A stretch of DNA of 64,000 nucleotides from Pelobates cultripes. Lineage: Eukaryota; Chordata; Amphibia; Anura; Pelobatidae. The notes under the pieces are model-generated. The model had not been told where the DNA came from. It saw only the letters and a list, made by a program, of their open reading frames with translations, and did not search any database. The stretch spans positions 274,207,082-274,271,081 of the forward strand of contig OW240915.1 in the NCBI GenBank assembly GCA_933207985.1. Direction: 5' to 3'. Below are positions 22,678 through 34,881 of the stretch, one piece after another; within the stretch, counting starts at the first letter, position 1, and every line of letters starts with the position of its first letter. A program made the translations under genes and the position numbers.

Positions 22678-24155
22678 TAAATACAGATGTTTGTCTCTAG
22701 GCTGAAAGAGGAATCAGGAGAATGACAACATTTCAACACTTGTCTTCTCAATATCACTTGCATCCAAAAGACAATTACAAATTCATTCAAGTACATCTAT
22801 TAAGATCACCTCAGTTACAAGAGGCTTTAGTTAACAAAATGAACTTCAGTAGAATTATTTATTACCCACCTAGAGAAAATAAAAAGTTTGAAACCTATGT
22901 GTTGCTGAACGATTCAGGAACATATGTAGAATATGGAACACATACATTTATTACATGTCATTGTGTTATGAGAATATATTGTAAGGCTTTCAATTTTTAA
23001 TTTCTGTTACGTTCTTATACATCACTTGACCTTTTACTCTACTATTTGTATAATTTAATTGTGCAATGTGATTTGTGAAATCTTATTGTATGATGGGCCC
23101 ACTGTATGTCTCACTTTGCCAATTAAAAATGAAAGATTGAAAAAAAAAAAAATTAGATTAAAAAAAAAAAATACTAAAACTGCTCACTCCCCACAGAATA
23201 TAGTCCCTATACTTCTTACCTCACAAATTTACACAAACTGCATCCACTACACACACACACACTATATTCACTACACTAAAACACTGCATCAACTACACCC
23301 AAAAATACTCTGCATCCACCATACACACACAAATGCAGTGCATCCTTATGGACGGACTCTTGTGGATTGACTCGGGAGTTGACTGTGTGGGCCCAGGCCT
23401 TAAACTGTGTAAGGGGCTAAATTTCTGATGGCAGCCCTGTGTACTAGGATCCTAATCTGAACAGGTGCAAAATCTAACATTTCCACATTAGTAAATGTTG
23501 GGATAAAGAATTTATAAAAAGCCGACCAATGCCTAGCACTGTCAATAGTACTGAATTACTGTTTAAATTTTTTTTCCCGGGACTTTATTTAATTTCTTAT
23601 CAAACTGGTGCAGCATATAATACTTCTTCCCAGTGGTCCAAAATACATAAATTAATATTCATTTGCTTTAATTTTATGACATCATTTATTTACAGATTTG
23701 TTGCAAAAGCACTGAAAATTCAAATTTTAGATGTAGCATTTTGCACCGAATAAGTAAACAAAATTCTCAAAATCTAAGTATTTAATCTGGCAGTAAATTT
23801 AGATCTACAGTTCAGGATATTTTACAGTGTGAATGCACCTTTTCCCTGATGCCATACTGAATTGAATGCAAGGGTCTCTTGAAATTGTATCAGTCATATA
23901 CAAACAATGATTGAGTCATCAGATAAGCAGCTGTCCGAAATGTTTCTTGAAGCCTGCCTTGCAGAAAGAAAAGTAAAGTGGAGGGAGGAATAAATAGACG
24001 ACACAACACCCTCCAATTCTGAGGTGTTGGGTGACCTATAAATACCAAGGGTACAGTTGGTTCTTGTGTAAAAGTTATACAAGTTACACAGACTACAGCT
24101 GCTCAGTATGTGCAGTGCAGCTACAGAGTCCATGCCTTAAAAAGTGGTTTTATAT
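22678..24155. other. No gene seen; CA-rich tract near 23240-23340
   Basis: A 93-codon ORF at 22722-23000 has a plausible upstream splice acceptor (tctctag), but no recognised domain and no partner exon. It is not called as a gene. CA-rich simple repeats lie at 23240-23340. The remainder is AT-rich. Confidence 0.4.
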
Positions 24156-24159
24156 ATAT

Positions 24160-25490
24160 GTATTATTATTATCGCCATTTATATAGCGCCAAACAGATTC
24201 CATAGCGCTTTACAATATTATGAGAGGGGGGATTTAACTATAAATAGGACAATTACAAAAAACCTTACAGGAACGATAGGTTGAAGAAGGCCCTGCTCAA
24301 ACGAGCTTACAGTCTATAGGAGGTGGGGTATAAAACACATTAGGACAGGAAATAGCAATCAAATAAGGTGGGAGTGAAGCAGAGCTGGAGGAGAGAGTAG
24401 AGTGCTGCCATTTAGGAGAGAGCAAGAGACAGGTATGTAAGGTAGAGGTTACTCTGGGAGGCCATAAGCTTTCCTAAAGAGATGGGTCTTAGGGCACTTC
24501 TTAAATGATTGAAGAGCAGGGGAGAGTCTGATGGCGGTAGGTAGGCTATTCCATAGGAAGGGAGCCGCCCGCGAGAAGTCCTGCAAGTGCTAGTTGTCCA
24601 TACGGGGGCAAGCAGCAGACAGGAGATAGTCACAGGCAAAGCGGGGAGACCGAGAAGGGGCATGCCTATGGATCTGTGATGAGATATAAGAGGGGCTAGA
24701 ATTGTTCAGTGCTTTATAGATAGGGGTTAGCACTTTGAATTGACTCCTATAGGATACAGGAAGCCAATGTAAGGACTGACAGAGGGGTGAGGTGTGAGAC
24801 GACCATCAGTCTGGCGGCAGCATTCATTACAGACTGTAGCAGGGCAATACGGCTTTTGGGAAGACCAATTAGGAGAAGGTTACAATAATCCATGCGGGAA
24901 ATTACTAGAGCTCCTTGGTAGCATCTTGCGTAAGAAAGGGGCGGATGCGGGCTTTGTTTTTAAGATGGAATTTAGAGGATTTGGCAACATACTGAATGTG
25001 AGGCTCAAAGGTAAGGCCAGAGTCAAGTATGACGCCAAGACAGCACGCTTGCAAGGATGGACTTATGTGGATAGCACTAACTTGAAGATAGAGCGAAAGA
25101 GGAGGGTCAGTATAAGGAGGAGGAAAGACAAGGAGCTCAGTTTTAGAGAGATTGAGTTTCAGAAAGCGGGATGACATCTAGTCAGAGATGGAAGAAAGGC
25201 AAGCAGTGACACATTGCAGGACTGCAGGGGAGAGGTCCAGGGAGGAGAGATATATCTGAGTGTCATCAGCGTACAGGTGGTAGTGGAATCCAAAAGAGGT
25301 AATAAGTTTGCCAAGAGAGGCAGTATAAAGAGAAAATAGAAAGGGACCAAGGATAGAGACTTGGGGGACTCCAACCAAGACAAGATGAGGAGGTGTCATT
25401 AGAATAGGAGACACTGAATGAGCGTTGGGAGAGATAAGAGGAAAACCACGAGAGGAGAGAGTTACAGAGATGATTGAAGAGTTTGAATAT
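24160..25490 (-). mobile_element. L2-clade LINE fragment, minus strand, RT to 3' tail
   Basis: It begins (plus strand) with tattattattatcgcc and atttatatagcgcc, the inverse of the L2 3' tail. Frame-broken RT pieces follow. Residues [16 protein letters not shown] (motif C) are encoded at 25300-25230, and [13 protein letters not shown] near 25150. The motif B equivalent reads [10 protein letters not shown], with G changed to V. It is 5'-truncated near 25490. Confidence 0.9.
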
Positions 25491-25773
25491 ATATTCATAC
25501 ATACACACACACAGTAAATATCTCAATACTAAAAGAAGACCTTAATTCATAATTGAGTTGAAAAAACAAAATATACATCCTAACAAAGTCAAGGGGTCAT
25601 GAGATCCTTGTATAAAAGATCTAAATTTCTGTAATGCTGGGGAAAAAGCAGCTAATATATAAATAGAAAATCATTTGGAGAAATGGAAAATAGAACACTC
25701 AGAATACTAAAAATGTAAGCTTGTGACTGATTAAGCTAATTATAATGGAGACTAAACTAATCAAAATGCATTA

Positions 25774-26206
25774 AAAGGGACACCAAGTGTCCCTGTCCCC
25801 TTAGCCCTGCAGCTGCAAACATTGTAGTTTTAGGGAAACTAATGTTTACATTGCAGATTTGAGACTGCTTCTAGTGGCTGTCTACCAGAAAGATGCTTTC
25901 TGCAGTTTCATGGAGTTTAACTTCGTAAAATTGCGCTGGATGTCCTCACACTGTGCATGATGACGTACAGCATCTTCAAATGCCCCATTGGAAAGCATTG
26001 TTTCCTATGGGGAAGGCCTAATGCATGCGCAAGGTTACCCCGATCAGCTGCAGTCTGTGGAGGAGGAGCCCAAACCAGCACCGAGGTACACCGGCGATGG
26101 AATCAGATAAGTGTTTAAACCCTATATAATGCCATGGTGGCGGCAGAAGGACCATTTAGTGTTAGGAATACAAAAATGTATTCCTAATACTAAAGTTTTC
26201 TTTTGA
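25774..26206. mobile_element. TTAA-type MITE with TACAAAAATGTATTCC hairpin end
   Basis: The left part holds gggacaccaagtgtccctgtcc. The right end is aggaatacaaaaatgtattcctaatactaaagttttct, matching in inverse the 40.03-kb copy. The interior has ctagtggctgtctaccag and a catgcgc block shared with 15.1 kb. Confidence 0.65.
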
Positions 26207-26398
26207 AAGCACTGATCTTAAGCACAAGACACGTGAAACAGGATATAATTTGTGCAGCATTGTACGATTATGTAATACATAATAAAATTAATAAAAACAC
26301 ATAATTAATCTCTTCCATTGCTTTTTTTATGTAGCCAAACAAAAACGGTGTGTATGGAAAAACAACCGCTAAGGCACAAAGGAAGCAACAAATTTATA

Positions 26399-27130
26399 AG
26401 GGACACTATATAGGCTCCCAGACCACTTCAGCTCATTGAAGTGCCCTGGGTGCAGTGTCCCAGTCCCACTTAATCCTGCAATGTAAATCATTGCAGTTTT
26501 TGAGAAATGATCAGACAGACAATCAGACAGCAACTAGAGGCACTTCGTGCTTGCTTTGCGACTAACTCAGGGGTAGTCAACCTTCTAATACCTACCGCCC
26601 ACTTTTGTATCTTTGTTGATGGTAACATTTCCTTACCGCCCACCAATGCCGCAGTAACTAATTTTACTGCGCAAGTGTGGTTTTTTTAAAGAAGTTTTTT
26701 TTAAATATGTACTTAAATTAATATATTTTTAACTTTTTTTTTCTATTCTACTTTTTTTTTCTATGTGTCTGTAAGGTGCTGTGTGTGTGAAGGGTGTAGT
26801 GTGTGTGAGAGGTGCAGTATGTGTAAGGGGACAGTGTGTGTTGGGTGCTGTATATGGGTGAGGGGAGATCTCATCAGCCCAAGAGGGCTTACAGCAAGGC
26901 TGGCTGGCCCTTCAGGGGAGATAAAAGGTAGGTAGGGACCAGGTTGACTACCACTGGACTAACTGATACTGGACGTCCTCACACTCTGCAGGAAGACATC
27001 CAGCATCAGTTAAATCCCCATAGGAAAGCACTGAAGCAAGGGAGGGCCAAATGCGCTCACGGCGCATGCGCATTAGCCCCCTATCAGGTGATATCAGTGG
27101 AGATTGGTGCTGGAATTGGGTAACTGTTAC
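26399..27130. mobile_element. AAAGGGACACTATA-type MITE, split by a nested hAT element
   Basis: The left end aagggacactatatagg is followed by the accacttcagctcattgaag arm. The copy is interrupted at 26568-26956 and continues with ggacgtcctcacactctgca, which follows directly in the uninterrupted copy near 25950. The right end is not clear. Confidence 0.6.
26568..26956. mobile_element. Non-autonomous hAT element, 389 bp, perfect 8-bp target duplication
   Basis: The ends CAGGGGTAGTCAACCT and AGGTTGACTACCACTG are inverted. The direct repeat GACTAACT flanks both sides (26560-26567 and 26957-26964). It has no coding capacity. It sits inside an older MITE, giving a relative age order. Confidence 0.92.
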
Positions 27131-27231
27131 AATGTTTATTTAACCCTTGAGGGGAAGGGATCCCTGTAATAAATTGTGCATAAAAAGGCAAAACTTTCTG
27201 TGACACTTTGATGAATCTCCCCATTACTTAA

Positions 27232-27471
27232 AGGGACACTGTACGCACCATTGAGGTGGTCTGGGTGCAGTGTCAGTGCTTTCCCTGCGTGCAGCATTTG
27301 CCACTGCTCATTGTGGGACGGGGGTGGGGGCAGAGTATTGACCCAGCGCTGAGGGACATCTGCGCTGGGGTATGGTAAGTAAACAAAGGGTTTTAAACCC
27401 TTTAACTGGGTGGGTGGGGGAGTGATAGTGCCAGGAATACAGGTTTGTATTCCTGGCACTACAGTATCCCT
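27232..27471. mobile_element. TTAA-flanked MITE, 240 bp
   Basis: TTAA flanks at 27228-27231 and 27472-27475. The left end is agggacactgtacg, the right end cactacagtatccct. A ccaggaatacaggtttgtattcctgg hairpin lies next to the right end. Confidence 0.85.
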
Positions 27472-27711
27472 TTAATTTTGCATATTTTCGTATGCTCTAT
27501 GCTGACTGCCAGGTACAACTAACACAGCTTATAACAATGATTATCACCGATCTAAGATGTAGGCATCCATTTACAAGATAAAAATGTGTGAATTAATTTT
27601 ATTTTCACACCCTACAAATACATATTTGTTACACATAGTGATAAGCAAAACAGAATATTACAAATTCTGAGAAATGACAGTTTCCCTTTAAGCTACTCTG
27701 ACTGTGTAGAC

Positions 27712-27836
27712 CAGGGGTACTCAGATGTTTTTAAACTACAGCTTCCACTATGCTTTGTCAATCTAAAAAGGTATGCAAAGCATCATGGGAGTTACAGTTT
27801 CATAACATCTGGGGACATACCTTTTGGGCAGCCCTG
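27712..27836. mobile_element. Tiny hAT MITE, 125 bp
   Basis: Begins CAGGGGTACTCAGATG and ends GGGCAGCCCTG. The 8-bp flanks GTGTAGAC and GTGTAAAC differ at one base. The core is a hairpin of aaactacagcttcc...gggagttacagttt. Confidence 0.85.
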
Positions 27837-27941
27837 GTGTAAACAAATGAAAAGAAGATAACGTTTTTGGTCTGGCATTGGTAGGTGATTACCATAATAA
27901 TAAGAATGGCTAGATCTCTCACAAACATTTGATAGAAAAAC

Positions 27942-28670
27942 TACCGTATATACTCGTGTATAAGTCGATCTCATGTATAAGTCGAGTGCAGTTTTGTGAC
28001 CAACAATTGTCAAATATGCTATGCCTCGTGGATAAGTCGAGGGTGAAATTCTGTGATTTTTTATAATTATACACACACACACTCATACAAACACACACTC
28101 TGCATTATATACACACACACTTATACAAACACACACTCTGCATTATATACACACACACACACACACTACACAAACACACACTCTGCATTATATACACACA
28201 CTCTGTGTATATAATGCAGAGTGTGTATATAATGCAGAGTGTGTGTTTGTGTAGTGTGTGTGAACTGGGTGGGGGGAGGGAATTTTTATTTAAATTTATT
28301 TTTTTATTTTAATTTTTTTTATTATTTTAATTTTTTTTTGTCCCCCCCTCCCTGCTTGTTAACTGGTCAGGGAGGGGGGCTATCTTAATCCCTGGTGGTC
28401 CAGTGGCATGGGCTGTGAAGTGGGGGGGCCGGCAGGAAGCATTTACTTACCTTTCCTGCAGCTCCTGTCAGCTCCCTTCTCCTCCGTTCCGGTCAGCTCC
28501 ACTGTAAGTCTCGCGGTCTGGTTGCCGCGAGGATCGTTGCCACGGCTCTGACGGCCGCGGCTCTCTAAGTTGCCATAATACAGACAGTGACTCGAGTATA
28601 AGTCGAGTGGGGGTTTTTAAGCATAAAAAATGTGCTGAAAAACTAGACTTATACTCGAGTATATACTGTA
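27942..28670. mobile_element. MITE with TACCGTATATACTCG inverted ends, 729 bp
   Basis: The left end TACCGTATATACTCGTGTAT and right end CTCGAGTATATACTGTA are inverted. gtataagtcga repeats appear inside both ends. A CA-rich microsatellite with self-complementary halves occupies 28065-28260, and a GC-rich region lies at 28380-28580. No ORF is supported. Confidence 0.85.
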
Positions 28671-29335
28671 TTCCCTTAGATTTTTAATGGCCGATCTTAG
28701 TTTGTATTTTTTTTCTTTGTAATCAATTGGTTAACACAAAATAGAGTAATAAGAGCAAAACATTATTTTCAAATCAATGGCACTCTATGTGTTAAGTGTT
28801 ATAGGCAAGGCAGACAATGTCTAAACCAGGAAAAAAGATAATTGGCACAGGGATTTGTAAAGTTGATGATGTTGATTACCAAATTGGAATAATTCTCTAA
28901 CTCAGCTATTTTGGCTTAAACATTTTAGTGAATAAAGAGTCTAGTGAACATACTTCACAGTGTTATTCTTCTCCAAATTATACGCAAATCGTTAATGTGA
29001 AGGTCTTATCTAGCTTTAGTCCTGAGTCTTTAACTACAGGCATTCAAATGCTTTGTACCTCATTTTTGGGGAGAAATTAACTGTTTTTGTCACAGTGATT
29101 TTACCAAATACATTAGAGACATATGGCTCCTGATCAAAAAATTGTTATTCACTTAGAATAAAGAAAATAATGCTATCTGGTCTCTGCAAGACAGACAGAC
29201 AGACAACTATTGAACATATCTTTGAGAAAAATTACTAAAGAGTACAACATTTAGTACAAAGCAAACAAAAAAAAATACCCCTAAAACATTAAAGTCCATT
29301 TTTAATATCAGGACTTGACTGCTAAGCGTATTGCA
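28671..29335. other. No gene seen
   Basis: AT-rich intronic DNA with no exon or repeat family recognised. Confidence 0.4.
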
Positions 29336-29480
29336 TTTATTTTATTTATTACTGGTATATATAAAGCGCCAACAGATTCCGCAGAGCTGTACAGTTGGTG
29401 GAGAACGTACAATATACCGGTACACAGACAAATACAAGAGGTAGAGAGGGCCATGCCCGTAAGCTGATAACTAATGTCTT
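29336..29480 (-). mobile_element. L2-type 3' tail fragment
   Basis: It contains atatataaagcgccaacag and attccgcagagctgtacag, the inverse of the L2 3' end, then about 90 bp of 3' UTR. Confidence 0.8.
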
Positions 29481-31150
29481 ATTTCCAATAAACTGTATTG
29501 GTTTTCCAACCAAGTGCTTTGCAAATTAAAACATGCTCTTGTGCTTTGACTTCCCAGTAACATTAAATGCTGTGTAAAATTATAAATAAAGAATTCTCCT
29601 GCACTTGGTTTACAGAAACATGATATTTATCTGCACCTGTTACAAAAACACTCAGGAGTATGCTTGCTTATAATGGAGAACTGCAATACCATTCACAAGT
29701 ATGGGACTAACAGCAAATGAGATAAGTATTCTAATGGAGGGAAGGAAAACACATGTCCAAACAAGGGGAAGGGGGAAAACCAGTAGTGACACATCCTTTT
29801 GTTTAAACCAGTCTTAAAGTAAATATAATCCAGAGGAAATGTGCAGTCTCAAATAAACCCAGTTTTGTTTAAGAAAAAAAAAAAAGAAGTGATACTATCA
29901 CTTTGGTGACGAGGACCTTTAGCAATTAAACCTCTTCCAATCAAAATATCCCAAATGTGTCTGTTAAATAATGTATTAACACTGGCCCTTCAGTGACACA
30001 GCAATTCATTATTTTAGAGTAAAAAGTATAGATTTGCTAATAAGTAACACATGATGGTGTTGAGAAAATGGCATACGCAAGGAATCTATTTGTAACCTCT
30101 TAGTTCATATAAAATATATGAACACACGGTTTTAAATAAGTGTACCTTACTTAACATGAGCTTTACAAGTATTCAATTTCTCGTTAAATATCACAATTAC
30201 AGTTGGAGATGATTTGTAAAAATGTTCAAGCCAGATAACCTTATCTTTGAGCCAACATGAGTTATCGGGTTGCTAGGTTAGCATGTGCAGAGTTTTATAT
30301 AATACACTAAAAATGTTAAGAGACTGTAGTTTTAGGATACCTGAATCTTACTAAGGAGCTAGGCAAACAGGCATAATTAATAGTGGTGTATTCACCAAAT
30401 TGTAGTAAACTGAATACAACAATAGCGGATTTGTAAAAATAAAAATATCCCAGCCCACCTACAATCGCAGATTGGATATGTTATCATAATTTTGCACAAT
30501 TTGGAGCTTAGTGAACAAACACTAACAGAGTTCTGTTTATGATAATAAGCAAATGTAGGAAGCAAGCATTTTTGTATCCCTGAATCTTAATGAGGAACAG
30601 GCATATTCAACAGAGTTCTGTGCAAGTAACGAAAGAAATGTTAGGAGCCAGCATGTTTAATTTGAGGACCTCTGGACTTGACTTTCATCAAGACCTTTCC
30701 AATTCGACAGGGCAGGTGTCAGCCTTTTGGGAGCAGTGCTTTCTGCTTTAACTGTCCAAACACTGTTTATGCAAACTTCTTAATTACACCATGAATGATT
30801 TAGAGCCCAAAGCAAGAATGAAAGCAGTAAACAGATTGATGAAGGTGGCCAGGATCCACGCGTTATACATTATCTATGGGGTTAATATCTTCATGTGGGA
30901 AGTAGCCCACAGATTGTAAATACATACATATATTGTTTTTACATTAACCACGTGTTAAAATTTGCTGTCATCCCAATCTGGTCTCTAAATACATTGTCAG
31001 CATGGAATATCTTCTTTTTCTTAAGCTTCGTCTGCTCTATGCAGCCGCTCATTGAGTGTGTAAATACATTTTTGAAATATGATCTTTAAAGAACAGATTG
31101 TTATGACGACATAGACCATCATCAGTCATTAAGGGGTTAAACTCCACCCA
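29481..31150. other. No gene seen; proximal JPH1 intron 1
   Basis: No exon or known repeat is recognised over 1.7 kb. This is the least repeat-marked stretch next to the JPH1 exon, so any conserved regulatory DNA would most likely lie here. That is inference only. Confidence 0.4.
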
Positions 31151-31198
31151 GGGCATTAATCACCCCAGGATAGGTGCTGGACCACTTCCGAGGGCTTA

Positions 31199-31582
<384 letters not shown>

Positions 31583-32189
31583 TCAGGGGAGCAGTGTAGA
31601 AAGGGCTCCGGGCTGAGGAAGCGGGGCTTGTGCTGCTGCAGGCAGAGCGTGGAAGCTCACAGTGTGTGTAAATCTGCACCCTGTCTGATAATGCATCCCC
31701 TGGCTTTCAGCAATCTTTAGGTCTCCACCCACTGTTCAGCCTACTCATCACTATACAATATACAGGCTGCTAGAGGCATGGACTGACGAAAAAAAAAAAA
31801 AAAAAACACTCAACCCAGAACACTGAGAAATAACTCCACCCATTGATCTGCCCACTCCACTATACAGTCTACCATGGGGATAGCTGGAGAAACAGAATGG
31901 GAAATATAACTCAGCCCACTATACACACCCCCTGATCTGCCCACTACACTATACAGACTTCCAGAGGGAATAGGTAGCTCTCCAGCTGTTACAGGACTAC
32001 GACTCTCATATTGCTTTACCAGCAGGAAGGATAGCAAAGTGTCTAATGTGCTGTATTTCAGCAACATCTTGGGATATATTTCCTGATCACCGCTGGAATT
32101 GGAACCACTGTTTAAATCCCAGGGCATGCAGAATCTAACAGAGCAATACTGTAAGGGAGACTAACCTAAGAAACACTGGGAGGGACACA
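31583..32189. other. JPH1 5' UTR/upstream region and flank
   Basis: Bases 31583 to about 31700 are the likely 5' UTR (minus strand). The transcription start cannot be fixed. An A tract (31790-31806) and unclassified sequence follow. No other gene is seen. Confidence 0.4.
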
Positions 32190-32356
32190 CGGACTGTGCC
32201 ATATCTAGAATGGAAGCTTATATTAGCAGGGACCACTACACCCTCTGTTCGTGCGCGTCCAACTCGTCTTCTTACAAATACATTTCTGCTAGTCCACCTA
32301 TTGTACAGCGATGTGGAATTTGTTGGCACTTTATTAATAATAATAATAATAATAAT
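32190..32356 (+). mobile_element. L2-type 3' tail fragment with (AAT)n
   Basis: It contains gtccacctattgtacagcga and ggaatttgttggcactttat, followed by (TAA)n, the L2 3' end in plus orientation. It marks the left edge of the minisatellite. Confidence 0.8.
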
Positions 32357-32399
32357 AGTGTGAGGGATAGAAAGACATTGATACAGTGTGATATCGAAA

Positions 32400-33975
32400 C
32401 CTGTCAAAGTGTGAGAGAATAAGAGACACTGAAAGGAAGACAGTGAGACAGTCACAGTGTGATAGAAAGATGGAAATACTGAAAGGGAAACTGTCAGTGT
32501 GAGGAAATAAGATAAGAGACAGATACTGAAAGTAGAGAGAGAGACAGACAGTCACAGTGTGAGAAATAGAGAGACAGTCAGTGTCAGGAATAGAGAGACA
32601 GTCATACTGTGTGAGAGACAGTCAGTGTGAGGAATAGAGAGACAGTCATACTGTGTAAGAGACAGTCAGTGTGAGAAATAGAGAGACAGTCATACTGTGT
32701 GAGAGACAGTCAGTGTGAGGAATAGAGAGACAGTCAGTGTGAGGAATAGAGAGACAGTCATACATTGTGAGAGACAGACAGTGTGAGGAATAGAGAGACA
32801 GTCAGTGTGAGGAATAGTGAGACAGGGATACTGTGTGAGAGACAGTGTGAAGAATAGAGAGACAGTCATACATTGTGAGAGACTGTCAATGTGAGAAATA
32901 GAGAGACAGTCATACTGTGTAAGAGACAGTCAGTGTGAGGAATAGACAGTCATACATTGTGAGAGACAGTGTGAGGAATAGAGAGACAGCCATACATTGT
33001 GAGAGACAGTCAGTGTGAGGAATAGAGAGACAGTCTTACTGTGTGCGAGACAGTCAGTGTGAGGAATAGAGAGACAGTCATAGTGTGCAAGACAGTCAGT
33101 GTGAGGAATAGAGAGACAGTCATAGTGTGCAAGACAGTCAGTGTGAGGAATAGAGAGACAGTCTTACTGTGTGCGAGACAGTCAGTGTGAGGAATAGAGA
33201 GACAGTCATAGTGTGCGAGACAGTCAGTGTGAGGAATAGAGAGACAGTCATACATTGTGAGAGACAGTCAGTGTGAGGAATAGAGAGACAGTCATACATT
33301 GTGAGAGACAGTCAGTGTGAGGAATAGAGAGACAGTCGTACTGTGTGCGAGACAGTCAGTGTGAGGAATAGAGAGACAGTCATAGTGTGCGAGACAGTCA
33401 GTGTGAGGAATAGAGAGACAGTCATAGTGTGCGAGACAGTCAGTGTGAGGAATAGAGAGACAGTCATACATTGTGAGAGACAGTGTGAGGAATAGAGAGA
33501 CAGTCATCCAGTGTGAGAGACAGTCAGTGTGAGGAATAGAGAGACAGTCATACATTGTGAGAGACAGTGTGAGGAATAGAGAGACAGTCATACATTGTGA
33601 GAGACAGTCAGTGTGAGGAATAGAGAGACAGACATACATTGTGAGAGACAGTGTGAGGAATAGAGAGACAGTCATACATTGTGAGAGACAGTCAGTGTGA
33701 GGAATAGAGAGACAGTCATACATTGTGAGAGACAGTGTGAGGAATAGAGAGACAGTCATACATTGTGAGAGACAGTCAGTGTGAGGAATAGAGAGACAGA
33801 CATACATTGTGAGAGACAGTGTGAGGAATAGAGAGACAGTCATACATTGTGAGAGACAGTCAGTGTGAGGAATAGAGAGACAGTCATACATTGTGAGAGA
33901 CAGTGTGAGGAATAGAGAGACAGTCATACATTGTGAGAGACAGTCAGTGTGAGGAATAGAGAGACAGATTGGGTC
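32400..33975. repeat. 40/44-bp minisatellite upstream of JPH1
   Basis: The unit is gtgaggaatagagagacagt then catacattgtgagagacagt, with or without an extra cagt, giving 40- and 44-bp versions. From about 33540 to 33960 the two versions alternate regularly, forming a dimeric higher-order unit. Left-hand copies are more diverged. A long ORF on the minus strand (266 codons of Leu/Ser/Thr-rich repeats) is a by-product of the unit and not a gene. Confidence 0.95.
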
Positions 33976-34154
33976 ACAATGTGAGGGAATAAGATACAGG
34001 AACGCTGCGAGGAGGAGAGAGACACTGTGTGTTGGACAGACAGTAATTGGTTTCCTAGGTAGCAGAGTAGATACTTTCTCCCTCACTGTCACTGTGCCTG
34101 TCAGCTGCTTCCATGGACTGAGGGGAACTGGGTGTGGCGTGCACGAGGTGTTAC

Positions 34155-34410
34155 GTCAATCAGCAGACAGTGCACCAATCAGAGGATGGATAGGCAGACA
34201 GTGCACCAATCAGAGAATGGATAGGCAGACAGTGCACCAATCAAAGGATGGACAGGCAGACTATGCACCAATCAAATGATGGACAGGCAGACTGTGCACC
34301 AATCAGAGCATGGAGGCAGACAGTACACCAATCAGAGGATGGACAGGCAGACTGTGCCCCAATCACAGGATAGTCAGGCAGACAGTGCACCAATCAGAGA
34401 CAGGGGCGGG
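34155..34410 (+). repeat. 31-bp tandem repeat carrying eight CCAAT boxes
   Basis: The unit is about cagtgcaccaatcagagg plus atggacaggcaga. CCAAT begins at 34175, 34206, 34237, 34268, 34299, 34328, 34359 and 34390, a 31-bp spacing with one 29-bp step. Most copies read CCAATCA(G/A), the consensus for the NF-Y factor. The array lies about 2.6 kb upstream of the JPH1 start codon. Confidence 0.95.
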
Positions 34411-34881
34411 CATTGTAAGCTGTGGTAGCTTTAACTCTTAGTGTGCGGGTTCCGCAGCGATTTTTGTATCGCTGGTTCATGTGCTATCATAATGGAGGCA
34501 GAGCATGGCTTGGGCAACATCACAGCAGCTTTCATGTTAATAATGATAATATGACACAATATGGACAAGCCCAACATTCCCCAATGTTGCATGCAAATAC
34601 AGTGAAGAGTGAATGCCGGCCGGGCATCCTCGGCAATTTCCGTGACTCCGCCCACATCACCCAACGCTATCCTTGAATGCTTTAAGAAAGATGACGCCCA
34701 GCCTTCCTCGGCAATTTCCGTGACTCCGCCCACAGCTAATCAGCCTGGCCGTTCCCTATTACAATAGCCACAAACAAGCCAGAGATCCAGCCATGTGCTC
34801 AGAAAAAGGGAGTGGATGTATTGAAGGGGGGTGTAAAGGGCAAGAGTTATGTCTAATTAAAAGGTGGGGAAAAATTATTAA
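34410..34881. other. No gene seen; duplicated GC-box segment
   Basis: The stretch cctcggcaatttccgtgact + ccgcccaca occurs twice, at 34628 and 34706, 78 bp apart. No exon is supported. Confidence 0.5.

Noticed and set aside
22722..23000. 93-codon ORF after a tctctag acceptor-like site
   Set aside because: No recognisable domain, no partner exons, and AT-rich composition where such ORFs occur by chance. It also lies on the strand opposite JPH1. RNA evidence would be needed.
33292..34092. 266-codon minus-strand ORF of Leu/Ser/Thr-rich repeats
   Set aside because: It is entirely the translation of the 40/44-bp minisatellite. Unit lengths not divisible by three change the peptide from copy to copy, and there are no splice or promoter signs.
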